In this document: piece by piece, positions 1 through 6,984 of the stretch
How the letters are laid out: every line of letters starts with the position of its first letter
How positions within the stretch are numbered: position 1 is the first letter of the stretch
Assembly (NCBI GenBank): GCA_014324045.1
Contig: JACOMY010000022.1
Span: forward strand, 1-49,568
Reading direction: 5' to 3'
Source of the DNA: Rhodospirillales bacterium
Lineage (GTDB): Bacteria; Pseudomonadota; Alphaproteobacteria; Kiloniellales; JACOMY01
DNA: 49,568 nucleotides
Program-made: the position numbers and the translations under genes
The notes under the pieces: model-generated
Seen by the model: only the letters and a program-made list of their open reading frames with translations
Database searches by the model: none
Told to the model about the DNA's origin: nothing

Positions 1-99
1 AAAACCCGGATCGAAAAGCACCAGGACCGTCAAAACCTCCAGACGGCCCAAAACCATCAGCAAAGCCAAAATCCACTTCGCACCCTCCGACAGCGGCGC
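1..99. repeat. Left arm of a 99-bp exact terminal inverted repeat (partial trkH 3' end)
   Basis: Bases 1-99 are the exact reverse complement of the last 99 bases of the window; base 100 breaks the match. Read on the minus strand the arm gives 33 residues of a TrkH C-terminus (beginning APLSEGAKW, ending FDPGF) in the same frame as the trkH gene at the right end. The minus-strand codons before it (encoding LAAC) are not TrkH-like, so this is a detached 3' fragment and not a second gene. It may be an assembly overlap or a true inverted duplication. Confidence 0.95.
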
Positions 100-100
100 G

Positions 101-154
101 CAGGCCGCCAAGTACGGGCGCCAGGGCTATCGGACGATCGCCCGGCTGCTCAAC
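101..154 (+). mobile_element. Possible IS3-family transposase (OrfB) fragment
   Basis: One frame reads QAAKYGRQGYRTIARLLN, which resembles the (Q)YGRYGYRRIxxLLR segment found just before the DDE domain in OrfB transposases of IS3-family elements. Nothing before or after it continues the protein: the left side is the trkH repeat arm and the right side loses similarity after LLN. No terminal inverted repeats or target duplications are visible. If real, it is a remnant of about 18 codons. The call rests on a short motif recalled from the family and could be chance. Confidence 0.4.
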
Positions 155-260
155 AATCGATGCGCTAATACTCAAACCCGGCCATCGGATGGAGGCACGC
201 CGGGAGTCCTTGCGCTTGTGCAAGTTGCACCCGCAGCCCTTGTCGACGGCACCTTGCGTT

Positions 261-1130
261 TCAGTCGGACGCCAAGAGCCATCGCACGACAGCCTGGCTG
301 GCGGCGAGATAGTTGGTTTTCGATTCGCGAATATAGTACCCCCAGGCGGACGGGGCACGGTGCTGCAGTGGAACGGCCAGCAGATTGCGGTCCAGATAGG
401 TCCTGGCGAGATCGACAGGAAGCACGGTCACTCCCTCGCCATGAGCCACCAGTTCCAAAGCGATGTTGGAGGCATTGGTACGGATGGCGTGGCGCATGTC
501 GAGCTTGGGCAACTGAAGAGCTGCGGCGTAGTCAAGCCAATAGTCCTGCCGCCCGAGCACCACGATTTTCTTGAGGCCCCCGACATCCGCCGGGGTGTTG
601 ATCTCATCCATACGCTCCGGTGTGCAAAGCAAGGCGAGTTCCCCGCGACGCAGCAGCCGCGCATCGGCAGGCGCCGTGTCGTGGCGGCACATATCGATGT
701 GCACATTGGTATCGCCGTCTTCTGCCGGTTCCGACCAGACTTTGCCCTTGATCACGATATCGATATCGGGCCGCCGAGCCTGAAACGCAGCGATCCTGGC
801 GGCCAGCCAGTTTTCGGCGAAGCTTATCGGAGCCGACAAGATCACGGTCTTGTATGTCCGGCTGATCTGAACGGTTTGGGTCGCCGCGTCGATCATAAGA
901 AGCGCCTGCCGGAGACTGGGCAGATAGGCTTCGCCGGCGTCTGTCAGCTTGAGGCTGCGGGGGAAGCGAAAAAACAGGTCAATCCCGAGCAACTTCTCCA
1001 ATGACCGGACATGCATGGAAACCGCCGCTTGCGTGCACCCCAATTCCTGCGCCGCCCTGGTAAAGCTGAGGTGCCGCGCAGCGCATTCGAAGGACCGGAT
1101 AAATGTCAGATGAGGGGCGCGTTTAGGCAT
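261..1130 (-). CDS. LysR-family transcriptional regulator (GcvA-like)
   Basis: This 289-residue protein has the LysR layout: an N-terminal winged helix-turn-helix at about residues 5-64 (FIRSFECAARHLSFTRAAQE, then LGCTQAAVSMHVRSLEKLLG) and a periplasmic-binding-like effector domain from about 90 to the end. I start at the ATG at 1130 because the LysR fold begins right there (MPKRAPHLTF) and the length is normal; upstream codons in the same frame run antisense into the neighbouring gene. It is transcribed away from the MmgE/PrpD gene, the classic arrangement for a LysR regulator controlling the adjacent operon and itself. An ATA-N11-TAT site lies between them. The effector is unknown, but a substrate or intermediate of the island pathway is the likely choice. 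Confidence 0.9.
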   Translation of the reverse strand: MPKRAPHLTFIRSFECAARHLSFTRAAQELGCTQAAVSMHVRSLEKLLGIDLFFRFPRSLKLTDAGEAYLPSLRQALLMIDAATQTVQISRTYKTVILSAPISFAENWLAARIAAFQARRPDIDIVIKGKVWSEPAEDGDTNVHIDMCRHDTAPADARLLRRGELALLCTPERMDEINTPADVGGLKKIVVLGRQDYWLDYAAALQLPKLDMRHAIRTNASNIALELVAHGEGVTVLPVDLARTYLDRNLLAVPLQHRAPSAWGYYIRESKTNYLAASQAVVRWLLASD

Positions 1131-1181
1131 GCTTTCGTTAGATCTTCCCCGGACATCGGCCTTTATGGACAAAAAAGCGTT

Positions 1182-1198
1182 ATAGCAAGACCTGTTAT
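1182..1198. promoter_or_regulatory. Candidate LysR operator (ATA-N11-TAT)
   Basis: In the 126-bp gap between the divergent lysR and MmgE/PrpD starts the sequence reads ATA GCAAGACCTGT TAT. This fits the T-N11-A core of LysR-type binding sites, with three matching bases on each side. It lies 52 bases upstream of the lysR start and 59 upstream of the MmgE/PrpD start, where such a box would be expected. Binding itself is inferred. Confidence 0.4.
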
Positions 1199-1256
1199 TT
1201 TTCAAATGTGCTGCCTTGGCGAGCCAGCTAGCCTTTGCACGATAGAGGTGGACGCC

Positions 1257-2621
1257 ATGGCCAAAGATCATCGACTTGGCAATGCAGAGTACCTGCGGCA
1301 AAGCCCATTGACCTTTGCCGGTCTTCCCGTCGAGCGGCTGTTGGACCGCGGGCGGGCGCGGCAAGCGGCGTTGCTGCTGCTTGACACGCTCGGTGTTTAT
1401 GTGGCTGCGCATCGCATGGAGGCGGGGCAGATCGCGCGGACGGCGGCCTGCCGCCTCTTTGGGGCCGGCGCGCCTGAGGATCAGGCGCCCCTGCCGCTGG
1501 ATGGGCGGCTGTGCAGCCGTGCCGGTATGGCATATGCCGCTGCGACGCAGATCGACAATCTCGATGCGCATGACGGCTATAATCCGACCAAGGGACACAT
1601 CGGCTGCGCGCTGGTGCCTGCGCTTTTGGCCGAAGCACATGGGCGCCATGTCAGCGGCGCCGAGGCCCTGGCCGCTTTGGTCGTTGGCTACGAGATTGCC
1701 GGGCGCGCGGGCATCGCGCTGCATCGAAGCGTTGCGGATTACCATTCCTCGGGGGCCTGGAACGGGCTTGGGGTGGCTGCCGCTTGCGCGCGTCTGCGCG
1801 GGCTATCCGCCGAACAGCTGCGCCAAGCCTGGGGGATCGCAGAATACCACGGCCCGCGCAGCCAGATGATGCGGGAGATCGCCAACCCCAGCATGCTGCA
1901 TGACGGGTCCGGCATGGGCGCGCTTGTGGGCCTGTCGGCAGCGACCCTGGCCGAGATGGGCTTTACCGGTGCGCCGGCGCTTACCGTGGAGGCAGCCGAA
2001 GCCGCCGAGTGCTGGGAAGATCTGGGCCGCTTCTGGCAACTCGATCATCAATACATCAAGCCTTACCCGGTCTGCCGTTGGGCGCATGCCGCCATCGATG
2101 CGATGCGGGAGCTGCGGTCCGCCCACGCGCTGCAACCCGGCGAAATCGAACGTCTTGAGATCCGGAGCTTTCGCAACGCGGTGGCGCTGGTTAGCGGGGT
2201 ACCCCGTACAACCTCCGAGGCGCAGTATTCCCTAGGCTTCGGCGTGGCAAGCATGGCAGTCCATGGGAGTATCGGTCTGCCGGAGATCTCTGGCGCGGGG
2301 CTGGCCGATCCGGCTGTCGCAGACCTGGTCCCCCGGATCATAGCCACCCAGGACCCACGCTTCGAACAGCGCTACCCCGAAGGGCGATGGGCGGAGGTGG
2401 CAATCACCCTGCGTGACGGAAAGGTGCTGACTTCCGGCGAAGTCCAGGCGCGGGGCGGACCGGAGCACCCGCTGTCGGAAGATGAGATAGGGGGCAAGTT
2501 CCTGGAATTCACGGCACCGGTTCTGGGGGATGCGCGGGCAAAGTCAATCTGGACGGCAGGGCTCAATCTGCCCAAGTCCGATTTCGCGGCCTTTACCGCG
2601 CTCTTGGCGAGCGCGCCCTGA
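1257..2621 (+). CDS. MmgE/PrpD family protein (2-methylcitrate dehydratase-like)
   Basis: The 454-residue protein belongs to the MmgE/PrpD superfamily, which includes 2-methylcitrate dehydratase, cis-aconitate decarboxylase and iminodisuccinate epimerase. Family traits visible are the N-terminal helical segment LLLLDTLGVYVAAH, the DNLDAHDGYNPTKGHIGCAL stretch and a C-terminal domain with YPVCRWAHAAIDAM. Length is typical. The ATG at 1257 is preceded by GAGGTGG at about 1245, which decides the start over further upstream in-frame codons. It is the first gene of a plus-strand trio with the hydroxyacid dehydrogenase (40 bp on) and the MttB-like gene, divergent from lysR. A hydration, dehydration or epimerisation of a carboxylic acid intermediate is plausible; the true substrate is unknown. 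Confidence 0.85.
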   Translation: MAKDHRLGNAEYLRQSPLTFAGLPVERLLDRGRARQAALLLLDTLGVYVAAHRMEAGQIARTAACRLFGAGAPEDQAPLPLDGRLCSRAGMAYAAATQIDNLDAHDGYNPTKGHIGCALVPALLAEAHGRHVSGAEALAALVVGYEIAGRAGIALHRSVADYHSSGAWNGLGVAAACARLRGLSAEQLRQAWGIAEYHGPRSQMMREIANPSMLHDGSGMGALVGLSAATLAEMGFTGAPALTVEAAEAAECWEDLGRFWQLDHQYIKPYPVCRWAHAAIDAMRELRSAHALQPGEIERLEIRSFRNAVALVSGVPRTTSEAQYSLGFGVASMAVHGSIGLPEISGAGLADPAVADLVPRIIATQDPRFEQRYPEGRWAEVAITLRDGKVLTSGEVQARGGPEHPLSEDEIGGKFLEFTAPVLGDARAKSIWTAGLNLPKSDFAAFTALLASAP

Positions 2622-2661
2622 CCCCCATGCCCCTGCGTCTCTTGAAATACGGAGCCCTGAC

Positions 2662-3621
2662 ATGACCCATGCGATCCTGCACACCGACGCTCCGGACGAG
2701 GCTCTGGCGTTGGCCCGCGCACGCCTGCCCGAGGTCACCTTTAGCGGATGCGACAGTTACCAGGCTCTGCCCGCACGCATCGCAGAGACAGGGGCCGAGG
2801 TTGTCTATTCCGTGCGCTTCGCCGGCACGCCGGGCTTCCCGCGCGCGGCGCTTGTCGAAAGCGGCAGGGTGCGTTGGGTCTCGGTGGGAGGCTCGGGCAC
2901 CGACCATCTGGCGCCCTGGGATCCGAGCCATGTCACGGTGACAAATGCTGCTGGCGTGGCCGCAGACATGATGGCCGAATACGCGATTGGCGCGCTCCTG
3001 CACTTTAGCCTGGATCTGCCCGGTTTTCGCCGTGCCCAACAAAGACGGGAGTGGATCGCCGGGAAAGTGCGGCCCATCGAGGGGCAACGCCTCCTGATCC
3101 TCGGTCTGGGCCAGACCGGTCAGGCCATAGCGCGGCGGGCAAAGGCGCTGGGCCTGCATGTGACCGGCATGCGCGCCCGGCCCCGCGCCACCGGGCATGT
3201 GGATGCAGTCATCCCGCCGGAGGCACTGGACGCGGCTCTGCCCCAGGCCGACGCTGTGGCCGTTTGCCTGCCGCTGCTCGACAGCACAGGTAACCTCTTG
3301 AGCGCCAAGCGGATCGCAGTGCTCAAGCCTGGCGCCGTGCTTGTCGATGTCTCGCGGGGCGGGGTGGTGGATCAAACCGCCCTGGCCAGTGCACTGGCCC
3401 AAGGCCATCTGCGCGGCGCCGCCCTGGATGTCTTTGAGCAAGAGCCGCTGGGACCGGACAGCCCGTTCTGGGCCATGGAGCATGTGATTGTGACCCCGCA
3501 TTGCTCCTCGGTTTACGACGGATGGATGCTGAAATCGGTGGCCATGTTTTGCGACAACCTGGCCCGCTACCTTGCCGGCACACCCCTGACAAACATCGTC
3601 GATCCAACACGCGGATACTAA
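2662..3621 (+). CDS. D-2-hydroxyacid dehydrogenase, NAD-binding
   Basis: A 319-residue enzyme of the D-isomer-specific 2-hydroxyacid dehydrogenase family, interconverting 2-oxo acids and D-2-hydroxy acids with NAD(P)H. The nucleotide-binding loop GLGQTG is at 148-153. The catalytic set is in place: Arg232 in VDVSRGGVVD, a Glu in DVFEQEPL (about 259-261) and His280 in VIVTPH. The ATG at 2662 follows GGAGCC at 2651. It sits 40 bp after the MmgE/PrpD gene and 5 bp before the MttB-like gene, so all three are probably co-transcribed. It could reduce the 2-oxo acid made by the aminotransferase of the facing operon. The exact substrate (glyoxylate, hydroxypyruvate or another oxo acid) cannot be assigned. 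Confidence 0.88.
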   Translation: MTHAILHTDAPDEALALARARLPEVTFSGCDSYQALPARIAETGAEVVYSVRFAGTPGFPRAALVESGRVRWVSVGGSGTDHLAPWDPSHVTVTNAAGVAADMMAEYAIGALLHFSLDLPGFRRAQQRREWIAGKVRPIEGQRLLILGLGQTGQAIARRAKALGLHVTGMRARPRATGHVDAVIPPEALDAALPQADAVAVCLPLLDSTGNLLSAKRIAVLKPGAVLVDVSRGGVVDQTALASALAQGHLRGAALDVFEQEPLGPDSPFWAMEHVIVTPHCSSVYDGWMLKSVAMFCDNLARYLAGTPLTNIVDPTRGY

Positions 3622-3626
3622 AGCCC

Positions 3627-5165
3627 ATGCCTCGAGACAGACGCAGCGGCGGCCGCCGTGGAAAATCCACCCGCGCCATCCCTCGGATCCCACAGCTTCC
3701 CTGGCGGAAACTGCAAAACACCTACCCGCCGATCGAACTGCTGAACCCGGAACAGATGCAGGCGCTGCACGACACCTCCATGCGCGTTCTGTCCGAGCTC
3801 GGCATCCGGGTGATCGGCGATAGGGTGCTGGACCTCTTCGAGAGAGCCGGCGCGGCGGTGAATCGTGACAGCTCTGTGGTGCGCATGGACGAAGATTTCG
3901 TCATGCACGCGATCGAGACAGCGCCTGCCACCTTCACCCTGACCGCACGGACGCCGGAAAAGTGCTTGACCCTCGGCGGCAACCACCTGTGCTTCGGTCT
4001 GGTGGCCGGGCCGCCCAATGTCAGCGATCGGATCAAGGGGCGGCGCTCCGGCAACCTGGCAGATTATGAAAACTTCATTCGCCTGGCGCATCACTTCAAC
4101 GCGATCCACATCATCGGCAACCAAGTCACTTCTCCCATGGAGCTGCCGGCCAACAACCGTCACCTGGACACCTATTTCGCAAACCTGACGCTGAGCGATC
4201 TGTCCTTTCATTGCACCGCCATCGGACGCGGCCGCGCCCTAGACGGGATCGAAATGATGGCCCTTTCGCGCGGGATCACGGTGGAGCAGATGGCGCAGGA
4301 CCCGGGCGTGATCACCATCATCTCAGTGAATTCGCCACGGCTTTTCGACAAGGAGATGGGCCTCGGCCTGATCGCCATGGCCGAACACCGCCAGCCGGTG
4401 ACCGTCACGCCGTTCACCCTGATGGGGGCGATGACGCCGGTCACGCTGCCCGCCGCGCTCGCGCAGCAGAATGCCGAGGCATTGTTCGGCGTGGCGCTGA
4501 CCCAGTTGGTCAATCCCGGCACACCGGCAATGTATGGGGCCTTTACCTCGAACGTGAACATGCGCACCGGCGCGCCCGCCTTCGGCACGCCGGAAAACAC
4601 CAAGGCCAACATGATCGCCGGCCAGTTGGCGCGGCGCTACGGCCTGCCCTACCGGACCTCGAACGCCAACGCATCTAATGCCGTGGATCTGCAAGCGGCC
4701 TATGAGACCGGCATGGCCACATGGGGCGCGGTCATGGGCGGCGGCAACATGGTGTATCATGGGGCGGGTTGGCTGGAAGGGGGACTGACGGCTTCTTATG
4801 AAAAGCTGATCCTCGACGTCGAGATCCTGCAAAACATGATGGAATTTCTTGCGCCTGTGAGTTTCACCCAAGACGATCTCGGCTTCGAAGCGATAAAGAG
4901 CGTCGAGACGGGCGGGCATTTCTTTGGCTCCGATCACACCATGGCGCGCTATGAAACGGCCTTCTATCAGCCGATGCTGTCGGATTGGACCAACTTCGAG
5001 AATTGGCAGGCGGCGGGCGCTAGCGATGCTGCCGAGCGCGCCACAGCGCTCTGGCAGCAGGCTTTGCGCGACTATGAGCCGCCTGCGCTTGCCCCGGATC
5101 GGCGCGAAGCGCTGGAAGCCTATGTAGCCAAGCGCAAGGAAGCCATTGGCAGCGACGATCCGTGA
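3627..5165 (+). CDS. Trimethylamine methyltransferase (MttB) superfamily protein, non-pyrrolysine
   Basis: The 512-residue product matches the MttB/COG5598 superfamily of corrinoid-dependent amine methyltransferases. It has the Arg/Gly-rich N-terminus (MPRDRRSGGRRGK), then the long TIM-barrel with features such as NRHLDTYFANLTLSDLSFH and SNANASNAVDLQAAYETGMA. Genuine MttB enzymes read an internal amber codon as pyrrolysine; this frame is open throughout, so it belongs to the large pyrrolysine-free group, of which the characterised members demethylate quaternary amines such as glycine betaine, proline betaine or carnitine. It is the third gene of the plus-strand trio, 5 bp after the dehydrogenase stop. 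No corrinoid protein (MttC type) or reactivase lies in the window, so the partner is elsewhere or the activity differs. Convergent with the next operon (23-bp gap). Confidence 0.85.
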   Translation: MPRDRRSGGRRGKSTRAIPRIPQLPWRKLQNTYPPIELLNPEQMQALHDTSMRVLSELGIRVIGDRVLDLFERAGAAVNRDSSVVRMDEDFVMHAIETAPATFTLTARTPEKCLTLGGNHLCFGLVAGPPNVSDRIKGRRSGNLADYENFIRLAHHFNAIHIIGNQVTSPMELPANNRHLDTYFANLTLSDLSFHCTAIGRGRALDGIEMMALSRGITVEQMAQDPGVITIISVNSPRLFDKEMGLGLIAMAEHRQPVTVTPFTLMGAMTPVTLPAALAQQNAEALFGVALTQLVNPGTPAMYGAFTSNVNMRTGAPAFGTPENTKANMIAGQLARRYGLPYRTSNANASNAVDLQAAYETGMATWGAVMGGGNMVYHGAGWLEGGLTASYEKLILDVEILQNMMEFLAPVSFTQDDLGFEAIKSVETGGHFFGSDHTMARYETAFYQPMLSDWTNFENWQAAGASDAAERATALWQQALRDYEPPALAPDRREALEAYVAKRKEAIGSDDP

Positions 5166-5188
5166 GGCCAGGCGCGCTTGGACCGTGG

Positions 5189-5929
5189 CTATTCTTGACG
5201 CAGCAAGACGCCTGCCGCCGCTGCTGGCGGAGGCAGGTCGAGCGCCCGGCACAGCGCCGCCACCATGGCCTGATTAGAGGCGATAACCGGCTTGCCCGTG
5301 GCGGCTTCGATCCGGTCGATTACCTCGACGCTGCGCATATCGGTGCAGGAAAGCACTAGGGCCTCCACCTCTGGACCGTCCGCCCTGCAAGCAAGGTCGA
5401 AAACCTCGTCGGGCTTCAACGCCCCCTGCCCATAGTTGCCAAGATCGCGGCCAATGTCGGCGCGCCGCACGGTCTTGATCCCCTCGCTGGCCAAAAAAGC
5501 TTCGGCCTGGTCGTTGATCTCGCCCACATAGGGTGAGGCAAAGCCGACTCGACGGGCGCCCAAACGTTCGAGCCCCGCGACAAGCGCCCCGGCTGCGGTG
5601 ATCGACACGGCACCGCAGGCTGCCTCAATCTTTGCCGCCAGGTCGCGGTCGAAAGCAGGCCCATGGGTGAGAGTGGCCGAGGTGCAGCCATATAGAACCG
5701 CCGCAGGGCGCACGCCTGCAATCAGGCGCAGCGTTTCCGTGATGTCCGACACCCCCAGGCCCGCCATTTGCTCCGATCCCGGGATCTCGTCCACGTCGTA
5801 ACCGCCCATCCGTTCAAAGTGAAGCGTTACACCCGGCGGCGTTAAGAGCATCATGTCGGGTTCCAGGTTCACATTTGTATAGGGCACAAGCACGCCGATC
5901 TTTGGGCCGCCACGCCGGTCTTCCATCAT
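5189..5929 (-). CDS. Maleate isomerase / Asp-Glu racemase superfamily enzyme
   Basis: The 246-residue protein is of the maleate cis-trans isomerase / arylmalonate decarboxylase branch of the Asp/Glu racemase superfamily. The N-terminal signature VPYTNVNLEPD (15-25) and the two catalytic-type cysteines, Cys82 in YGCTSATL and Cys195 in LSCTDMRS, are both present, so cofactor-independent two-base or Cys-adduct chemistry is expected. It is the last gene of the minus-strand hyuA-hyuB-aminotransferase operon; its ATG at 5929 overlaps the aminotransferase stop by four bases, implying translational coupling. Possible roles are isomerising a maleate-like acid or racemising an amino or hydantoin-derived acid. 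Hydantoin racemases belong to the same superfamily, which would fit the HyuAB neighbours, but the VPYTN motif favours the isomerase branch. Confidence 0.8.
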   Translation of the reverse strand: MMEDRRGGPKIGVLVPYTNVNLEPDMMLLTPPGVTLHFERMGGYDVDEIPGSEQMAGLGVSDITETLRLIAGVRPAAVLYGCTSATLTHGPAFDRDLAAKIEAACGAVSITAAGALVAGLERLGARRVGFASPYVGEINDQAEAFLASEGIKTVRRADIGRDLGNYGQGALKPDEVFDLACRADGPEVEALVLSCTDMRSVEVIDRIEAATGKPVIASNQAMVAALCRALDLPPPAAAAGVLLRQE

Positions 5930-6984
5930 GCCAGGACCTCCAGAGTCTGGGCCACGGCCTCCATGTCCCGTGCAGCACCGATGGTGGCGCGCAGACAGTG
6001 CGGCAAGCCATAGCCACGCATCCCGCGCAAGATATAACCCGCCTCGCGCAAGGCCCTGTCGGCACGGTGCGCGGCCTCAATGTCGGAAAAAGGGATCAGG
6101 ACGAAGTTGGTCGCGCTCTTGGGTACCGCGTATCCGGCAGCACGCAACCGCGCGGCAAAGCTGTTTCGGATCTTTGCGATCTCCGCCACCGCGGCGCAGA
6201 GATGTGCCCGATCCTGAATCGCCGCCACCGCCATGGCTTGCGAGCTGTTCGAGATATTGTTGGGGTTCAGCAGTTTGCGCACCTCCGCGCCGATAGCGGG
6301 GGGCAAAGCGCCCCAGCCGACGCGCGCGCCCGCCAGTCCATAGGCCTTGGAAAGCGTACGCGTAACAACCGTTTCGCCCCGGCTCACCAGAGCAAAGATC
6401 GGCGCGTGGTCCTGGTCGTCGAACTCCGCATAGGCCTGGTCGATGATCAGCAATATATTATCCGGCAGCGCCGCCCGCAAACGCAGGAGGTCTGCATTAG
6501 GAATGCGTGTGCCCGTTGGATTGCCGGGATTGCAGACAACAACGATGCGTGTGATGTCAGTCACCCGAGCCAGCACCGCGTCTATGGATACGGTGTAGTC
6601 TGTCTCGGAGGCCCTGATGTAGCGGGTGCCAGCTTGCTGCGCCGCCGTGGCCACGAAGAGATAGCCATATTGCGTCCCCAGAACGTCGTCGCCGGGACCG
6701 GCAAAAGCCCGGATCAGACAGCCGATCAGTTCCATCGAGCCGGCGCCACAGAGCAGCGATGCCGTCTCCACAGGGTGAACGGCAGCGATGGCACGACGCA
6801 GGTCGTGCCAATCCGGATCGGGGTAAAGTGTACTCCGTGCCAGCGCCGCCCGGCCTGCCGACAAGGCCTTTGGGCTGGGCGGCACAGCGCTTTCGTTTTG
6901 CGCCAGCGAAATCAGGGATGCGTTGCCCAGATCCGCCAATGCATAGCTGGCCATGGCCGCGACCGGGCGAACCGCATGGATCAT
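5926..6984 (-). CDS. PLP-dependent aminotransferase, histidinol-phosphate aminotransferase-like
   Basis: A 352-residue class I/II fold-type I aminotransferase close to HisC. The PLP lysine is Lys213 in TLSKAYGLAGARVGW; the CNPGNPTGT motif at 151-159 and Asp182/Tyr185 in IIDQAYAEF complete the cofactor site. The start at 6984 (MIHAVRPV) gives the normal length and overlaps the hyuB stop by four bases; further upstream codons in frame encode low-complexity antisense of hyuB. Because it sits in a catabolic operon and away from any his genes, it probably transaminates the amino acid released by the pathway and not histidinol phosphate. It also shares a 4-base overlap with the downstream isomerase gene. 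Confidence 0.87.
   Translation of the reverse strand: MIHAVRPVAAMASYALADLGNASLISLAQNESAVPPSPKALSAGRAALARSTLYPDPDWHDLRRAIAAVHPVETASLLCGAGSMELIGCLIRAFAGPGDDVLGTQYGYLFVATAAQQAGTRYIRASETDYTVSIDAVLARVTDITRIVVVCNPGNPTGTRIPNADLLRLRAALPDNILLIIDQAYAEFDDQDHAPIFALVSRGETVVTRTLSKAYGLAGARVGWGALPPAIGAEVRKLLNPNNISNSSQAMAVAAIQDRAHLCAAVAEIAKIRNSFAARLRAAGYAVPKSATNFVLIPFSDIEAAHRADRALREAGYILRGMRGYGLPHCLRATIGAARDMEAVAQTLEVLA

Noticed and set aside
1..99. Circular replicon or phage/plasmid suggested by matching ends
   Set aside because: The ends match in inverted and not direct orientation, so they do not close a circle. Linear plasmid telomeres are unlikely because the repeat is an in-frame piece of trkH.
261..1745. 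Longer 494-residue form of the LysR gene
   Set aside because: The extra N-terminus is low-complexity antisense of the MmgE/PrpD gene; the LysR domain starts exactly at the ATG at 1130.
3627..5165. Pyrrolysine-containing MttB
   Set aside because: The frame is open from ATG to stop with no internal amber codon, so no pyrrolysine read-through is needed.
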